In this document: positions 17,342 through 26,292 of the stretch, piece by piece | Position numbering within the stretch: the first letter of the stretch is position 1 | Layout of the letters: each line of letters starts with the position of its first letter | Origin: PFJX01 sp031426735 | GTDB taxonomy: Bacteria > Pseudomonadota > Gammaproteobacteria > Burkholderiales > Thiobacillaceae | NCBI GenBank assembly: GCA_031426735.1 | Contig: JASJPK010000034.1 | Span: 1-64,000 of the forward strand | DNA length: 64,000 nt | Direction: 5' to 3' | The notes under the pieces: model-generated | Database searches by the model: none | What the model was told of the DNA's origin: nothing | The model's input: the letters and a program-made list of their open reading frames with translations, nothing else | Translations under genes and position numbers: made by a program

Positions 17342-18226
17342 TCAGCTTGGCCGATTCGCGAACCAGGCCAACGACGCGGTAAGCACTTCCTCGCGCGCAG
17401 CCAGCGTCGAGAAAGCCTGGTCCGCTGCCGGGATGTCATGTCGGGTGACCGTCGGCCTAGCCAGCAAACGGGTCCATTCCGGCGAGTTCGCAACCAGTTC
17501 GTCGAACTCCTTCCTGACCAGGCTTTCACCGCTCATCAACAGCAGCGTATGCCCGCCAAAACGTTTGAAACCCTCGCGCATGCGATCCGGAAACGGGCCG
17601 TCGCCCAATTCGCCATCGCCTTTGCCCTTGTGCTTGGCGTTCGCTTTTGCGCCGCCCATACCGGCTGAACGCCAAAGATTGCCGAGCAGGTCGGGCAAGG
17701 TCTTGAACGGATTGAAACGCAGGCTGAACACTTTTTTCCAGAACGCCTTGTCGCGGAAACGATCCAGATAATAGTGCCGCACGATGACTTTGGCGCGCGA
17801 CTCCGCCGAACTGGCAAACGGATTGCCGAGAATCATGCCGGTGACCTGGGGAAAGCGCCAACCATGCAGCATGCTGGCAGAAGCGGCATCGCAGCCGCCC
17901 CACAAGGTAATTTCCTTGACGCTGGGCGCCAGACGCTGGAAGGTATTCAGCGCAGCGGCAAGATCGTCGTAAATATCCTGGAAGCCCCGGTATTCGCCGC
18001 CGCCATCGCCCAGGCCGCGGTAGTCGAAACGCATCACGGCAACGCCGTTCGCGGCCATCTGCCGCGCGATCAGCGTCAGTTGGCGACAACAGCCAGCGCG
18101 ATATTGCGGACCGCCCGCCACGATCATCAGTACACCTTGCGTCGCCGCCTGTTGCGGCACATGCACGATGCCGATCAGCGTATCGCCGCGGCAATCGAAT
18201 GCGACCGGAATTTCGTTGACGTTCAT
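17342..18226 (-). CDS. Exosortase A system-associated hydrolase 1 (alpha/beta hydrolase)
   Basis: A 294-residue alpha/beta hydrolase of the TIGR03100 type. Recognisable blocks are VPVAFDCRGDTLIGI-like strands, VAGGPQYRAGCCRQL, AVMRFDYRGLGDGGGEY and TLWGGCDAASASML, where the usual GxSxG nucleophile elbow reads GGCDAAS, suggesting a cysteine nucleophile. It is found with XrtA loci next to hydrolase 2 and an acyl carrier protein; the substrate is unknown but is thought to be an acyl intermediate. The start ATG overlaps the hydrolase 2 stop by four bases (ATGA), so it is the last gene of the block. Confidence 0.88.
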   Translation of the reverse strand: MNVNEIPVAFDCRGDTLIGIVHVPQQAATQGVLMIVAGGPQYRAGCCRQLTLIARQMAANGVAVMRFDYRGLGDGGGEYRGFQDIYDDLAAALNTFQRLAPSVKEITLWGGCDAASASMLHGWRFPQVTGMILGNPFASSAESRAKVIVRHYYLDRFRDKAFWKKVFSLRFNPFKTLPDLLGNLWRSAGMGGAKANAKHKGKGDGELGDGPFPDRMREGFKRFGGHTLLLMSGESLVRKEFDELVANSPEWTRLLARPTVTRHDIPAADQAFSTLAAREEVLTASLAWFANRPS

Positions 18227-19062
18227 GCCGCCTCCGCGAACAAGGCCGTTGTCTTGGCGACCAGATCGGGCGCGTTATCGCGCGAGTGCAACGACCAGAT
18301 CGCCGGATCGCAAAAGGTATGCACCTTTACAACGCCCGACTTGCCGACGATGCCGTCGACTACGCGCTGCGCGCCGATGGACAGTGGTTTGTCGGGCTGA
18401 TCGACGTTCTCGAACCAGTCGATCTGCATACCGCCAAAATGCTCGATATCGAGCATTTTCTTGCTGTCGATGTCGCCGGAAAGGCCACCCGGCAGGCGAT
18501 AGCCGGATATTTCGACGCCATCGCCGCTGCGCAATTGCGTACGGATGGATTCCGTGGTTTCGGCCGGCAAACCGCGGTCCATCAAGCTGGCCACGCGAAG
18601 CCGCAGATACTGAGTCAGGAAAGTCTTGCCATCGGCCACCGGCTGCCAGAACAACAGGCGGTTCAATGCGCCTGCCGACTGGCTGGCGACCTCGGCGGCG
18701 AGCAGCGCGCCCAGTCGCAATCCCCACAGGACCGGAGTGTGACCGCTGCGTTTACGCAACCAGTCGGCGGCCATCAGCGCGTCTGCACACCAGGTGCTCC
18801 AACGCGCTGCGTCGAATTCACCTTCGCTGTCGCCGGTGCCGTGGTAATCGAGCAACAGGCAGGCATGTCCGAGCGCAGCGAGCTGTCTGGCCTGCAGCGC
18901 GACCGTCGAACGGCATCGATTCATTTCTTCCGCGAAGGAAGGCAAGTACACCACTGCCCCGCGCGCGGCGGCACGCGGCCCGATATACAACGCAAAGACG
19001 CGTCCGGCCTGCCCCAGCAGAAACAGTGGTTCGATCTCAAGCGCGGGCGGGCTTGCCGTCAT
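18223..19062 (-). CDS. Exosortase A system-associated hydrolase 2 (alpha/beta hydrolase)
   Basis: A 279-residue alpha/beta hydrolase of the TIGR03101 type. Motifs include AVVYLPSFAEEMNRCR, CLLLDYHGTGDSEGEF and LWGLRLGALLAAE, where the elbow residue is Arg or Leu rather than Ser, so the nucleophile is not obvious. It overlaps both the ACP gene upstream and hydrolase 1 downstream by four bases, so the three are translationally coupled. XrtA loci commonly carry this trio with the acyl-CoA ligase of block B; the working idea is synthesis or release of an acyl group used on the polysaccharide. Confidence 0.88.
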   Translation of the reverse strand: MTASPPALEIEPLFLLGQAGRVFALYIGPRAAARGAVVYLPSFAEEMNRCRSTVALQARQLAALGHACLLLDYHGTGDSEGEFDAARWSTWCADALMAADWLRKRSGHTPVLWGLRLGALLAAEVASQSAGALNRLLFWQPVADGKTFLTQYLRLRVASLMDRGLPAETTESIRTQLRSGDGVEISGYRLPGGLSGDIDSKKMLDIEHFGGMQIDWFENVDQPDKPLSIGAQRVVDGIVGKSGVVKVHTFCDPAIWSLHSRDNAPDLVAKTTALFAEAA

Positions 19063-19307
19063 GCCAGTTTCTGTTCGATGAACTCGGCCAGACTGCCTAC
19101 GGTTTCGAAGATTTCCGCGCTGATTTCCGTGTCGTCGACGGACACGCCAAGCTGTTCTTCGATGGCGCTGACGATGCCGACCACGCTAAGCGAATTGAAT
19201 TCGGGGAAGTTGCCCATCAGCGCGGTCTGCGCGGTGAGTTGATTGGCTCTGTCGCCCAACTGCAGGTTGGTGCGCAAAATGTCCTTGGTGATCTGCATTG
19301 CATCCAT
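19059..19307 (-). CDS. Acyl carrier protein (XrtA-associated)
   Basis: An 82-residue four-helix carrier protein. The 4'-phosphopantetheine serine is Ser39 in PEFNSLSVVG; the canonical DSL motif reads NSL here, with Asn in place of the conserved Asp. The start ATG 19307 is preceded by AGGAG about 12 bases upstream; ATG 19298 is an alternative. It is translationally coupled to hydrolase 2 (ATGA overlap). It probably carries the acyl group activated by the ligase at 24644-26236, as the two genes co-occur in XrtA loci. Confidence 0.88.
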   Translation of the reverse strand: MDAMQITKDILRTNLQLGDRANQLTAQTALMGNFPEFNSLSVVGIVSAIEEQLGVSVDDTEISAEIFETVGSLAEFIEQKLA

Positions 19308-19356
19308 GTTTTTTTTCTTCTCCTGAGTTGCGGGTATCAATGAAAGCGGGATCCGC

Positions 19357-20124
19357 TCAGTCGGGATTGCTCTTGTGCATATGAAAGCGTTCTTTCAAGA
19401 CCATGTCCGCTTCGCTCATCCCGACGAAACGCAGGATTTCGCGTTGTCCATCCTGATTGCTCATCATGCCGATATCGAAAATCCGGAAATTGTCCGGATG
19501 TTTCTGCGCCTGGATTTCGGCTTCCCGGTAGTAATAGTCCCAGTACTTTTCGATGGCTTCGCGTTTGCTGGTCGCCTCGAACTTCGGAAATGTCTTGTCC
19601 CAGACCGGATCGAGCTGGTATTCGCTACCGTCATGCTCTTGCCAGAAATTCCTCGACTTATGGAATGGCGTGCGCGTGATGAGCGATTTCAATCTGTCCG
19701 CCAACCAGAGTGAACGCCACCGGTGGTTGGATGATTTCTGCATCCAGCTATCCACCGTTTTGGTTTTGTCGCGCTTGATACAGACAAAACGCACATTGGG
19801 ATTGATGGCAAGAATATCGTCGACGTATTTCAGATAGTAATAAGCGATATCCCCCATCAGGCGCACTTGCTCCATGCCCTGCAGGTAGGTGTAGCTTTTC
19901 ACCGAAGCCGGTCGGGCATAGTCCAGCGCCAGCAGATGCTTGTCGCCACCATCGAGAATGTTCTGGAACTCGCGGATGGTATTGAGGATGGGCTGCGGAT
20001 TGCCCTCGAACACCACGCCGGTGGGGTTCAGTTCGTGAAAACAGACCGCGCCGTGCTGGCTGTTGAACAGGTGCGACAGGGAGGCGGTGCCGGTACGTCC
20101 GGAGCCCAAACCGATAACGATCAT
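19357..20124 (-). CDS. Sulfotransferase family protein
   Basis: A 255-residue protein starting with the P-loop-like PAPS-binding motif MIVIGLGSGRTGTASL. A second region, VRFVCIKRDKTKTVDSWM, resembles the 3'-phosphate-binding block of sulfotransferases. No signal peptide or membrane segment is visible, so it should act in the cytoplasm on a nucleotide-activated or lipid-linked sugar, or on a protein. It lies between the GT2 gene and the ACP gene in block A. The true substrate is unknown. A second, unrelated-looking sulfotransferase lies at 31077-32054. Confidence 0.75.
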   Translation of the reverse strand: MIVIGLGSGRTGTASLSHLFNSQHGAVCFHELNPTGVVFEGNPQPILNTIREFQNILDGGDKHLLALDYARPASVKSYTYLQGMEQVRLMGDIAYYYLKYVDDILAINPNVRFVCIKRDKTKTVDSWMQKSSNHRWRSLWLADRLKSLITRTPFHKSRNFWQEHDGSEYQLDPVWDKTFPKFEATSKREAIEKYWDYYYREAEIQAQKHPDNFRIFDIGMMSNQDGQREILRFVGMSEADMVLKERFHMHKSNPD

Positions 20125-20144
20125 TTCGTGGCCTCAGTAACTGA

Positions 20145-21128
20145 TCAAGATTGAAAAACCGCGCGCATGCCAAGGTAGGCGCTGTACAGCCGCCATTTCG
20201 GATCGCAACCGCCGGCCAGCGCTTCGCGCGCGTAATAGCGCGCTTCGGTATAGCGCCCATCCTTGACCAGCGATTCGGTAATTCGCTTCAACGTGTAGAG
20301 CTTGTTCTTTGCTGCCGCCTTGCGAATTTCTGGCGACTGCGCAAACAGGATCGCCTTGTCCATGACGTAAGAGCGGAACAGCATTTTCTGCAGCACGCTG
20401 ACGACGGTCGACATGTTCAAAGCCTTGGTCGGGTCGGGCGCGTTGTGATGTGAAGTCTTGCCCGGAAAAAACTTGATGCCTTGCGCTGCATCGATGACCC
20501 GCAAATAGATATCCCAGTCGCATTCGTAGCGGATGCCTTCGTCCATGCCGCCGATACCCAGATAAAGGCTGGTGCGCACAACGCTGGTATTGAGGTGTTC
20601 GAAACCGGGACAGGCCATCAGGTCGGCCAGCGAAGCGCGATAAACCCCGTCCGCATCGGCCTGGCTATGCCGCTCGATGATGTGCTCCAGCCCTTCCAGC
20701 CAAAGCGGGCCTGGCACCGGTTTATCGCCGAGAAAAGCGGCCTGGTTGCTGAAATAGACATCGTTCTTTTCGCCGGGTGCGGACAAGGCCCGCCAGGCGC
20801 GCGCGAGATGTTCCCGGTCGGTCCAGAAATCGTCGTCGTCGAGGAAGCAGAGAAACTCGCCCTTGGCCAGCTCGGCCCCACGATTGATGGCACCGCTTTG
20901 GCCATGTCCCCGGGTCGTGCGTTCGAGATTGAGGAAGGTCACCCTTTCGCTCAGTTCTTCGGCAATGGCTGCATACGCAGTTGCGTTGTCGCCGTCGGAA
21001 CCGTCGTTGACGACGATGATTTCAAACGATGGGTGGGTCTGCTCCAGCACCGACTGCAACGCCGCGCGCAGCAAAACGGGGCGATTGCGGGAAGGAATGA
21101 CAACGGTGAAATGGACTGACTCGGGCAT
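20145..21128 (-). CDS. Glycosyltransferase family 2
   Basis: A 327-residue GT-A fold enzyme. The N-terminus FTVVIPSRNRPVLLRAALQS, the nucleotide-binding VVNDGSDGD and the DxD-like FLCFLDDDDFWTD are typical of GT2. No membrane segment is seen. It lies 20 bp upstream of the sulfotransferase on the same strand and 54 bp downstream of the ATP-grasp/phosphatase gene. It probably adds one sugar of the exopolysaccharide repeat or of a modified glycan; donor and acceptor cannot be read. Confidence 0.88.
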   Translation of the reverse strand: MPESVHFTVVIPSRNRPVLLRAALQSVLEQTHPSFEIIVVNDGSDGDNATAYAAIAEELSERVTFLNLERTTRGHGQSGAINRGAELAKGEFLCFLDDDDFWTDREHLARAWRALSAPGEKNDVYFSNQAAFLGDKPVPGPLWLEGLEHIIERHSQADADGVYRASLADLMACPGFEHLNTSVVRTSLYLGIGGMDEGIRYECDWDIYLRVIDAAQGIKFFPGKTSHHNAPDPTKALNMSTVVSVLQKMLFRSYVMDKAILFAQSPEIRKAAAKNKLYTLKRITESLVKDGRYTEARYYAREALAGGCDPKWRLYSAYLGMRAVFQS

Positions 21129-21182
21129 GGGAGAAATAGGGGTAATGAGCGTGCGCGATTATCGGATAAAAACGTGCTTGCT

Positions 21183-22940
21183 TTAGCGCATGGCGTGGAT
21201 GATTTCCCGGACACTGGCACTGACCTGTGCGTAACAGTTTTCATAAGCTGCAAGCGGGCGACCGTAGGGGTCGGGAATCTCGCCGCCGGGAACGCTCGAT
21301 TCGTTGGCCATGCCGAGAAGAAAAGTTCGCTGCATGGCGTCGGGAAAGGCCGCGCGCATCCGCTCCAGATGCTGTTTTTCCATCACGAAAATGATGTCGG
21401 CGCGATCCACCATGTCACGGTCCAGATAGCGCGATGCCCAGTTTTCCATGTTCAGGCTGTGGCGCGCCGCGACATCGACCATGTTCGGGTCGGCGGGTCG
21501 CGCGGCTTCTTCGTGAAAACCGGCGGACAGCAGCGGGTTGGCGGATTTCCCGCCCATCTGCACGAATAACCGCTCGGCCAACGCACTGCGATTGATGTTG
21601 CCGTAGCAAACGAACAAGGGATGTTTGCTCCTGGCCAGCAAGCGTCCTACTTCGCCGTTACGCCAGGCGGCGCGTTGCCCCGCCAGCAGGCGTCGTTCAT
21701 GCCACAGGCCGGTCAGGCGCCGGCCGTAACCGGCAGCGATTCGCCAAATATCGACCAGACCGGGTAGCGGGTCGCGCCATTGCTGCACATCGAAATGATG
21801 GCGCATGGAAAAGACCAGGCCCAGATCGCGCAGCACCTGATCGCGCGTCGGCAAGGTGACCAGGCCCGACGGCGCATCGCGTCGCGCGACCAGTTCGTGC
21901 CAGTAAAGGTCGTGCCCCAGCTTGCGGCAATAGACATCAGGTTTGGCCGCTGCGCGCGGTCGTACCTGGCCTTGGGTCAGCAACTCGAACAGCATGGCGG
22001 GGAAATCGGCGCCGGCCGCAATCGAAAGCGGCAGCGACCCCCAAAAGCGGCCATTGATCTCCATCAATCGGAACGAGGCGTCGTCCGGTTGCCATTTGAA
22101 CTCCACCATCGCCACGCCATGCCAGGACAAGGCCTGCATCAAGCGGCTGGCCGCATCGAGCAATACGGGTTCGATCGGAACGCTCTTGCGCAAGCTGCTG
22201 CCGCCACCGGTCAGCGGCACTTCGTGCAAACGCAGATGCTGGAAAGCGTAAATCACCTTGCCGTGATCGGCGATCAACTCGATGCCGACGCCCTGGCCGC
22301 GAAAGTACTCCTGCAACAACACCGCGCCGAAGCGCAGGTAATGTGTCGTTTTGGCCAGCAATTCCTTTTCGTCGAGCGCATAGGAAACGCTGAGTTGCAC
22401 CATATCCGCCATGTTGGCGCCCATCGAGCGCTCCGGTTTGACGACAACCGGATAAACCAGGCCTTTGGATGCCTCCGCCAACTGAGCAAGGTCGTCGATA
22501 CGCACGCCTTGCGGCACCGGGATGCCCAACGCCGCAGCTGCTTGCATGGTGCGCGATTTGTCCAGCGCGGCATCGAGACTGTCACTGTCGGGCAAGGCCA
22601 ATCTGGCCGCATCCAGCTGCCCGCGATGACGCGACAAAGGCACCAGGGAACGTTCGGTCACGGGAATGACCAGGTCGTAATTGGCCGCCGCCATGCGCTG
22701 CTTGATCCATGCGATGAAATCGACTTCAGCGGTCATCGGATCGGGGTACTTGAAGTACGCCGCGATGCCGCGCGAATACTGGCAAATCGGCTGTTCGACA
22801 GCGCTACCGATCTCCACCTGCAAACCCTGGCGTCGCAATGAACGTACGACACTCAAGGCGGGTGCGGTATCCGCATCGAGCACCAGCACACGTCGAGAAA
22901 TATCAGCCTGCATTTTTTGATTTCGGGTTATCTGCATCAT
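21183..22940 (-). CDS. ATP-grasp domain fused to low-molecular-weight tyrosine phosphatase
   Basis: A 585-residue two-domain protein (ATG 22940; ATG 22913 is an alternative start). Residues ~10-320 form an ATP-grasp ligase of the carbamoyl-phosphate-synthase/carboxylate-amine type: ATP-binding lysine in VVVKPERSMG, linker LLQEYFRG, metal ligands in MEINGRFWGS. After a ~110-residue linker, residues ~440-585 are a complete LMW protein tyrosine phosphatase: P-loop CYGNINR (C445, R451) and general acid Asp557 in EIPDPYG. LMW-PTPs in polysaccharide loci dephosphorylate the tyrosine autokinase, and one such kinase lies at 57195-58187. The ATP-grasp half may form an amide or ester on a sugar or peptide. 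The substrate is unknown. Confidence 0.85.
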   Translation of the reverse strand: MMQITRNQKMQADISRRVLVLDADTAPALSVVRSLRRQGLQVEIGSAVEQPICQYSRGIAAYFKYPDPMTAEVDFIAWIKQRMAAANYDLVIPVTERSLVPLSRHRGQLDAARLALPDSDSLDAALDKSRTMQAAAALGIPVPQGVRIDDLAQLAEASKGLVYPVVVKPERSMGANMADMVQLSVSYALDEKELLAKTTHYLRFGAVLLQEYFRGQGVGIELIADHGKVIYAFQHLRLHEVPLTGGGSSLRKSVPIEPVLLDAASRLMQALSWHGVAMVEFKWQPDDASFRLMEINGRFWGSLPLSIAAGADFPAMLFELLTQGQVRPRAAAKPDVYCRKLGHDLYWHELVARRDAPSGLVTLPTRDQVLRDLGLVFSMRHHFDVQQWRDPLPGLVDIWRIAAGYGRRLTGLWHERRLLAGQRAAWRNGEVGRLLARSKHPLFVCYGNINRSALAERLFVQMGGKSANPLLSAGFHEEAARPADPNMVDVAARHSLNMENWASRYLDRDMVDRADIIFVMEKQHLERMRAAFPDAMQRTFLLGMANESSVPGGEIPDPYGRPLAAYENCYAQVSASVREIIHAMR

Positions 22941-22962
22941 CGACAATACGCGGCCACGCCGC

Positions 22963-24441
22963 CTAGCCGGCGCGCGACAGCTTGAGTTGGGTCAACTCGA
23001 CCAGCATGGCCTCCAGCCCCTTCGGCTTGCCGGCTCCCAGCCAAAGCAAAACCGAGGCAGCAGCATAGACCACGGCGGCAAGGGTGACCTTGAGGATCAG
23101 TGCAAGCAGAACGGGGAGTGCGGACAGTTCCGGAAGTTGACCTACAGCCAGCGCCATGCAGGTTACGGCAAGCACCGGTCGCCAAAACAGAGCGGGTATC
23201 GTCAGAACCGGCAAGCGCAGGAAACGCAGCGCGAGAACAAGCAAAACCAGCACCTCGAGGGCTGACAGGGCGATTTTCAGGAAAACCACGCCTTCCAGGT
23301 GATAGCTCTGGAAGGCGAAATAAATCAGCGCAACGAATATCGTCGTGCGGATCACGCCAACGACCGAGGATCGCTCGATCATATCGACCATTGCAAGAAA
23401 GTTGATCAAGATTTCCGTTGTGGCGAAACACATGAAAAACAGCGCCAGCAATCCGGTCAGCCCGGCAGCCTGCGTCCATTGCTCGCCAAGCAACAAGCCC
23501 ACGAGTTCAGGCGCAACCAGCCACACGCCGATACCGGCAGGCAGGATCAGTGCAATGAAAACAGAGGTCGAAACGACAAACGCGCTGCGCAGCCGTTCAT
23601 GGTCGTGCTTCAACTTGGCATACCCCGGCATCAATGCGGAACCGACCGGCGTCATCAGTTCCTGCGTAACGATACTGGCCAGGTCTGCCCCCACAGAGTA
23701 ATAACCCAACGATTGCTTGGTCACATGGCCGGACAGGATCAGGCGATCCATCGCATTGAATATCTGCCGACTGATGCTGTTGACCAGCACCCACTTCGAG
23801 AAGCCCCACAACTTGGAAAACCCGCGCAGCAAGAAGCGTGGGCGGTAGTCGCTCAAGATATAGCTGAACACGACCTGATACGTGTAATTCATCAACGTGC
23901 CCAGCACGATCGCCCAGTAAGAGCGCAGCACAAATGCCAAAGCGATGGTGCTGGCGACGCCAAGCAGGCGTGGATACAACCGGTATTTGAATAAATGATG
24001 AAACGCCAGATTCTTCTGAAAATCGACCGTGCCGATATTCTCGAAACCTCGCACCAGGATGGTCAGCGCGGCGATCAAACTGATGTTGAATGCCTCCGGC
24101 GCATTGGCATATTCAGCCACCCAAGGAGAGCACGAAACAATCGCAAGCGCGAACACCAGCGCCTTGAGAAGCCGGAAAGTCCAGGCCGAATCGTAGTCGT
24201 CGCGGCTCGGGTTCTGCTGGCGGATCAAAGCCATGTCGAAGCCGAAATCGAATAACCCATCCAGTATCGTGGTCAGCGACACGACCACCGCCACAAGACC
24301 GAAATCGGCCGGCGTCAACAGTCTTGCCAGCACCATGGTGCTGGCAAGACCCAACAAGCGATAACTCCAGCGACTGGCCACCATCCAGGCCGCACCTTTG
24401 ATGATTTTGTTTTTTATCGATGGAGCGACATTCGCATTCAA
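22963..24441 (-). CDS. Oligosaccharide flippase (Wzx-like, MOP superfamily)
   Basis: A 492-residue membrane protein with about 12-14 hydrophobic segments and the conserved opening KGAAWMVASRWSYRLLGLAS followed by ARLLTPADFG. It should flip undecaprenyl-linked repeat units across the inner membrane. I chose a TTG start at 24441 because AGGAA lies seven bases upstream; an in-frame ATG at 24492 has no ribosome site and adds 17 residues. It is the first gene of block A and divergent from the acyl-CoA ligase gene, with ~200 bp between them that may hold both promoters. Confidence 0.88.
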   Translation of the reverse strand: MNANVAPSIKNKIIKGAAWMVASRWSYRLLGLASTMVLARLLTPADFGLVAVVVSLTTILDGLFDFGFDMALIRQQNPSRDDYDSAWTFRLLKALVFALAIVSCSPWVAEYANAPEAFNISLIAALTILVRGFENIGTVDFQKNLAFHHLFKYRLYPRLLGVASTIALAFVLRSYWAIVLGTLMNYTYQVVFSYILSDYRPRFLLRGFSKLWGFSKWVLVNSISRQIFNAMDRLILSGHVTKQSLGYYSVGADLASIVTQELMTPVGSALMPGYAKLKHDHERLRSAFVVSTSVFIALILPAGIGVWLVAPELVGLLLGEQWTQAAGLTGLLALFFMCFATTEILINFLAMVDMIERSSVVGVIRTTIFVALIYFAFQSYHLEGVVFLKIALSALEVLVLLVLALRFLRLPVLTIPALFWRPVLAVTCMALAVGQLPELSALPVLLALILKVTLAAVVYAAASVLLWLGAGKPKGLEAMLVELTQLKLSRAG

Positions 24442-24595
24442 AGGATCATTCCTGATCGGGCAAAAGGGTCTGAAGAATACAACAGGCTGCATCCAAACGT
24501 GCCCGTGCAGAATGCCGAATCGCGTGACTTAGCCGGCACAGACAAGCTTACTCACGTCGTGCAAAATCTCGCCGAAGCAATAACGCTGAAAATGC

Positions 24596-24611
24596 ACACG
24601 ATTGATCGTGT
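24596..24611. promoter_or_regulatory. Perfect palindrome upstream of the acyl-CoA ligase gene
   Basis: ACACGAT-TG-ATCGTGT, with 7-bp arms, lies 32 bases upstream of the ligase ATG in the divergent intergenic region. Size and position suit an operator for a dimeric regulator. No regulator gene is adjacent and no second copy was noticed, so it may be chance. Confidence 0.3.
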
Positions 24612-24643
24612 CGATACGGCGCGGACGACTACCGAGGCAAATA

Positions 24644-26236
24644 ATGACCGAATTGATCCACCATCTGATTGAACACTCGGCCACGCGCGCGCCGGATGCC
24701 GCTGCGCTGCGCGATGGGAAACGCGATCTGGCTTATGGCGAACTGGCGCGCTCAGTGCATCAAGCCGCCTCTTTGTACCTTGGCCTGGGCTTGAGTCGTG
24801 GCGAACGCGTCGCGGTCTGGCTCGACAAACGACTGGAATCGGTCGTCGCGCTTTTCGGCGCCGCCGCCGCCGGTTGCGTGTTCGTGCCGGTCAATCCGCT
24901 GCTGAAACCGGAACAGGTCGCGCACATCCTGATGGACTGCAATGTGCGTGCGCTGGTCACCAGCCCGGAACGGGTAGCCTTGCTGGCGGATGTACTGCCG
25001 CGCTGCCACGATCTCCGATTCCTGGTGACGACGGGCGATATCGCTGCCGTTTCCGCCGTTTCGCTTCCCGCCGCAATCAACTGTGTCGCCTGGGCGGAGC
25101 ACGCCACCTGCGACGCGCGCCAGGCACATCGCGTGATCGATGCCGACATGGCGGCAATTCTCTACACCTCGGGCAGCACCGGCCGACCGAAAGGTGTCGT
25201 GCTGTCGCACCGCAATCTGGTTGCCGGCGCAGAAAGCGTCTCGCAATATCTGGAGAACAGCGCGCAGGATCGCATCCTGTCCGTTCTTCCGCTTTCTTTC
25301 GATTACGGCCTGTCTCAACTCACCACGGCATTCCGCGTCGGCGCCTGTTCGGTGTTGATGAATTACCTGCTCGCGCGTGACGTCATCCGCGCCGTTGAAC
25401 GGGAGAAAATCACGGGGTTGGCTGCCGTGCCGCCGCTGTGGGTGCAACTCGCTCCGCTCGATTGGCCTGCCGGCATCGACGAGCACTTGCGCTACATCAC
25501 CAATTCCGGCGGTCACATGCCAGGTCCTACGCTGGCCGCGCTGCGCGGCAAACTGCCGAAAACACGCCCGTTCCTGATGTATGGCTTGACCGAGGCATTT
25601 CGTTCGACTTATCTGCCGCCGGAAGAACTGGATCGCCGACCCGACTCGATCGGCAAGGCAATACCCAACGCCGAAATCATGGTCGTGCATGAAGACGGAA
25701 CCGCTTGCGCGGCAGGAGAACCAGGCGAACTGGTGCATCGCGGCGTGCACGTCGCGCTCGGCTATTGGAACGACAGCGAGAAAACCGCGGAGCGCTACAA
25801 AATTGCACCGGGCCAACCCGCTGGCCTGGTCATTCCTGAATTGGCGGTGTGGTCCGGCGACACGGTCAGGATGGATGAAGACGGATTCCTTTATTTCATC
25901 GGCCGGCGCGATGAAATGATCAAGACTTCCGGCTATCGCGTCAGCCCTTCCGAAGTCGAAGAAGTGGCCTACGCCACCGGCCTTGCCGCCGAAGTTGCCG
26001 CCACCGGCATTGCCCATCCTGTTCTCGGGCAGGCGGTAGTTCTGGTGATTTATGCCCAGGGAGAAGACGCCGGGGTCGAGGAAAAACTACTCGCGGAATG
26101 CAAGCAGAAACTGCCCGGATTCATGGTTCCATCGAAAATCATCGTCAAGCGCGATCCTTTGCCGCGCAACCCCAATGGCAAGATCGATCGAAAGCATCTG
26201 GCCGGCGAATTGCAGGACCTTTTTTCCGTGCCCTGA
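24644..26236 (+). CDS. Acyl-CoA ligase (AMP-forming), exosortase A system-associated
   Basis: A 530-residue ANL-superfamily adenylating enzyme of the TIGR03098 type. The phosphate-binding loop is LYTSGSTGRPKGVVLSH. Other motifs are MYGLTEAFRSTYLP, WSGDTVRMDEDGFLYFIGRRDEM, the hinge KTSGYRVSPSEVEEV and the catalytic lysine in LPRNPNGKIDRKHL. It likely activates a carboxylic acid and loads it on the ACP encoded at 19059-19307. The ATG at 24644 has GAGG eight bases upstream. In other XrtA loci a PLP-dependent decarboxylase often follows; here a NodB-like gene takes that place. Confidence 0.92.
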   Translation: MTELIHHLIEHSATRAPDAAALRDGKRDLAYGELARSVHQAASLYLGLGLSRGERVAVWLDKRLESVVALFGAAAAGCVFVPVNPLLKPEQVAHILMDCNVRALVTSPERVALLADVLPRCHDLRFLVTTGDIAAVSAVSLPAAINCVAWAEHATCDARQAHRVIDADMAAILYTSGSTGRPKGVVLSHRNLVAGAESVSQYLENSAQDRILSVLPLSFDYGLSQLTTAFRVGACSVLMNYLLARDVIRAVEREKITGLAAVPPLWVQLAPLDWPAGIDEHLRYITNSGGHMPGPTLAALRGKLPKTRPFLMYGLTEAFRSTYLPPEELDRRPDSIGKAIPNAEIMVVHEDGTACAAGEPGELVHRGVHVALGYWNDSEKTAERYKIAPGQPAGLVIPELAVWSGDTVRMDEDGFLYFIGRRDEMIKTSGYRVSPSEVEEVAYATGLAAEVAATGIAHPVLGQAVVLVIYAQGEDAGVEEKLLAECKQKLPGFMVPSKIIVKRDPLPRNPNGKIDRKHLAGELQDLFSVP

Positions 26237-26292
26237 GCTGCAATACCTCGTCCGGGAGCTTCCCGGCCTCGTCATTCACACTGCAGATCGCC

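Noticed and set aside
24018..24040. A GCCGATAT octamer in the flippase gene as another sigma-28 site.
   Set aside because: It lies within coding sequence, and the position 11 bp upstream does not resemble TAAAG or TCAAG.
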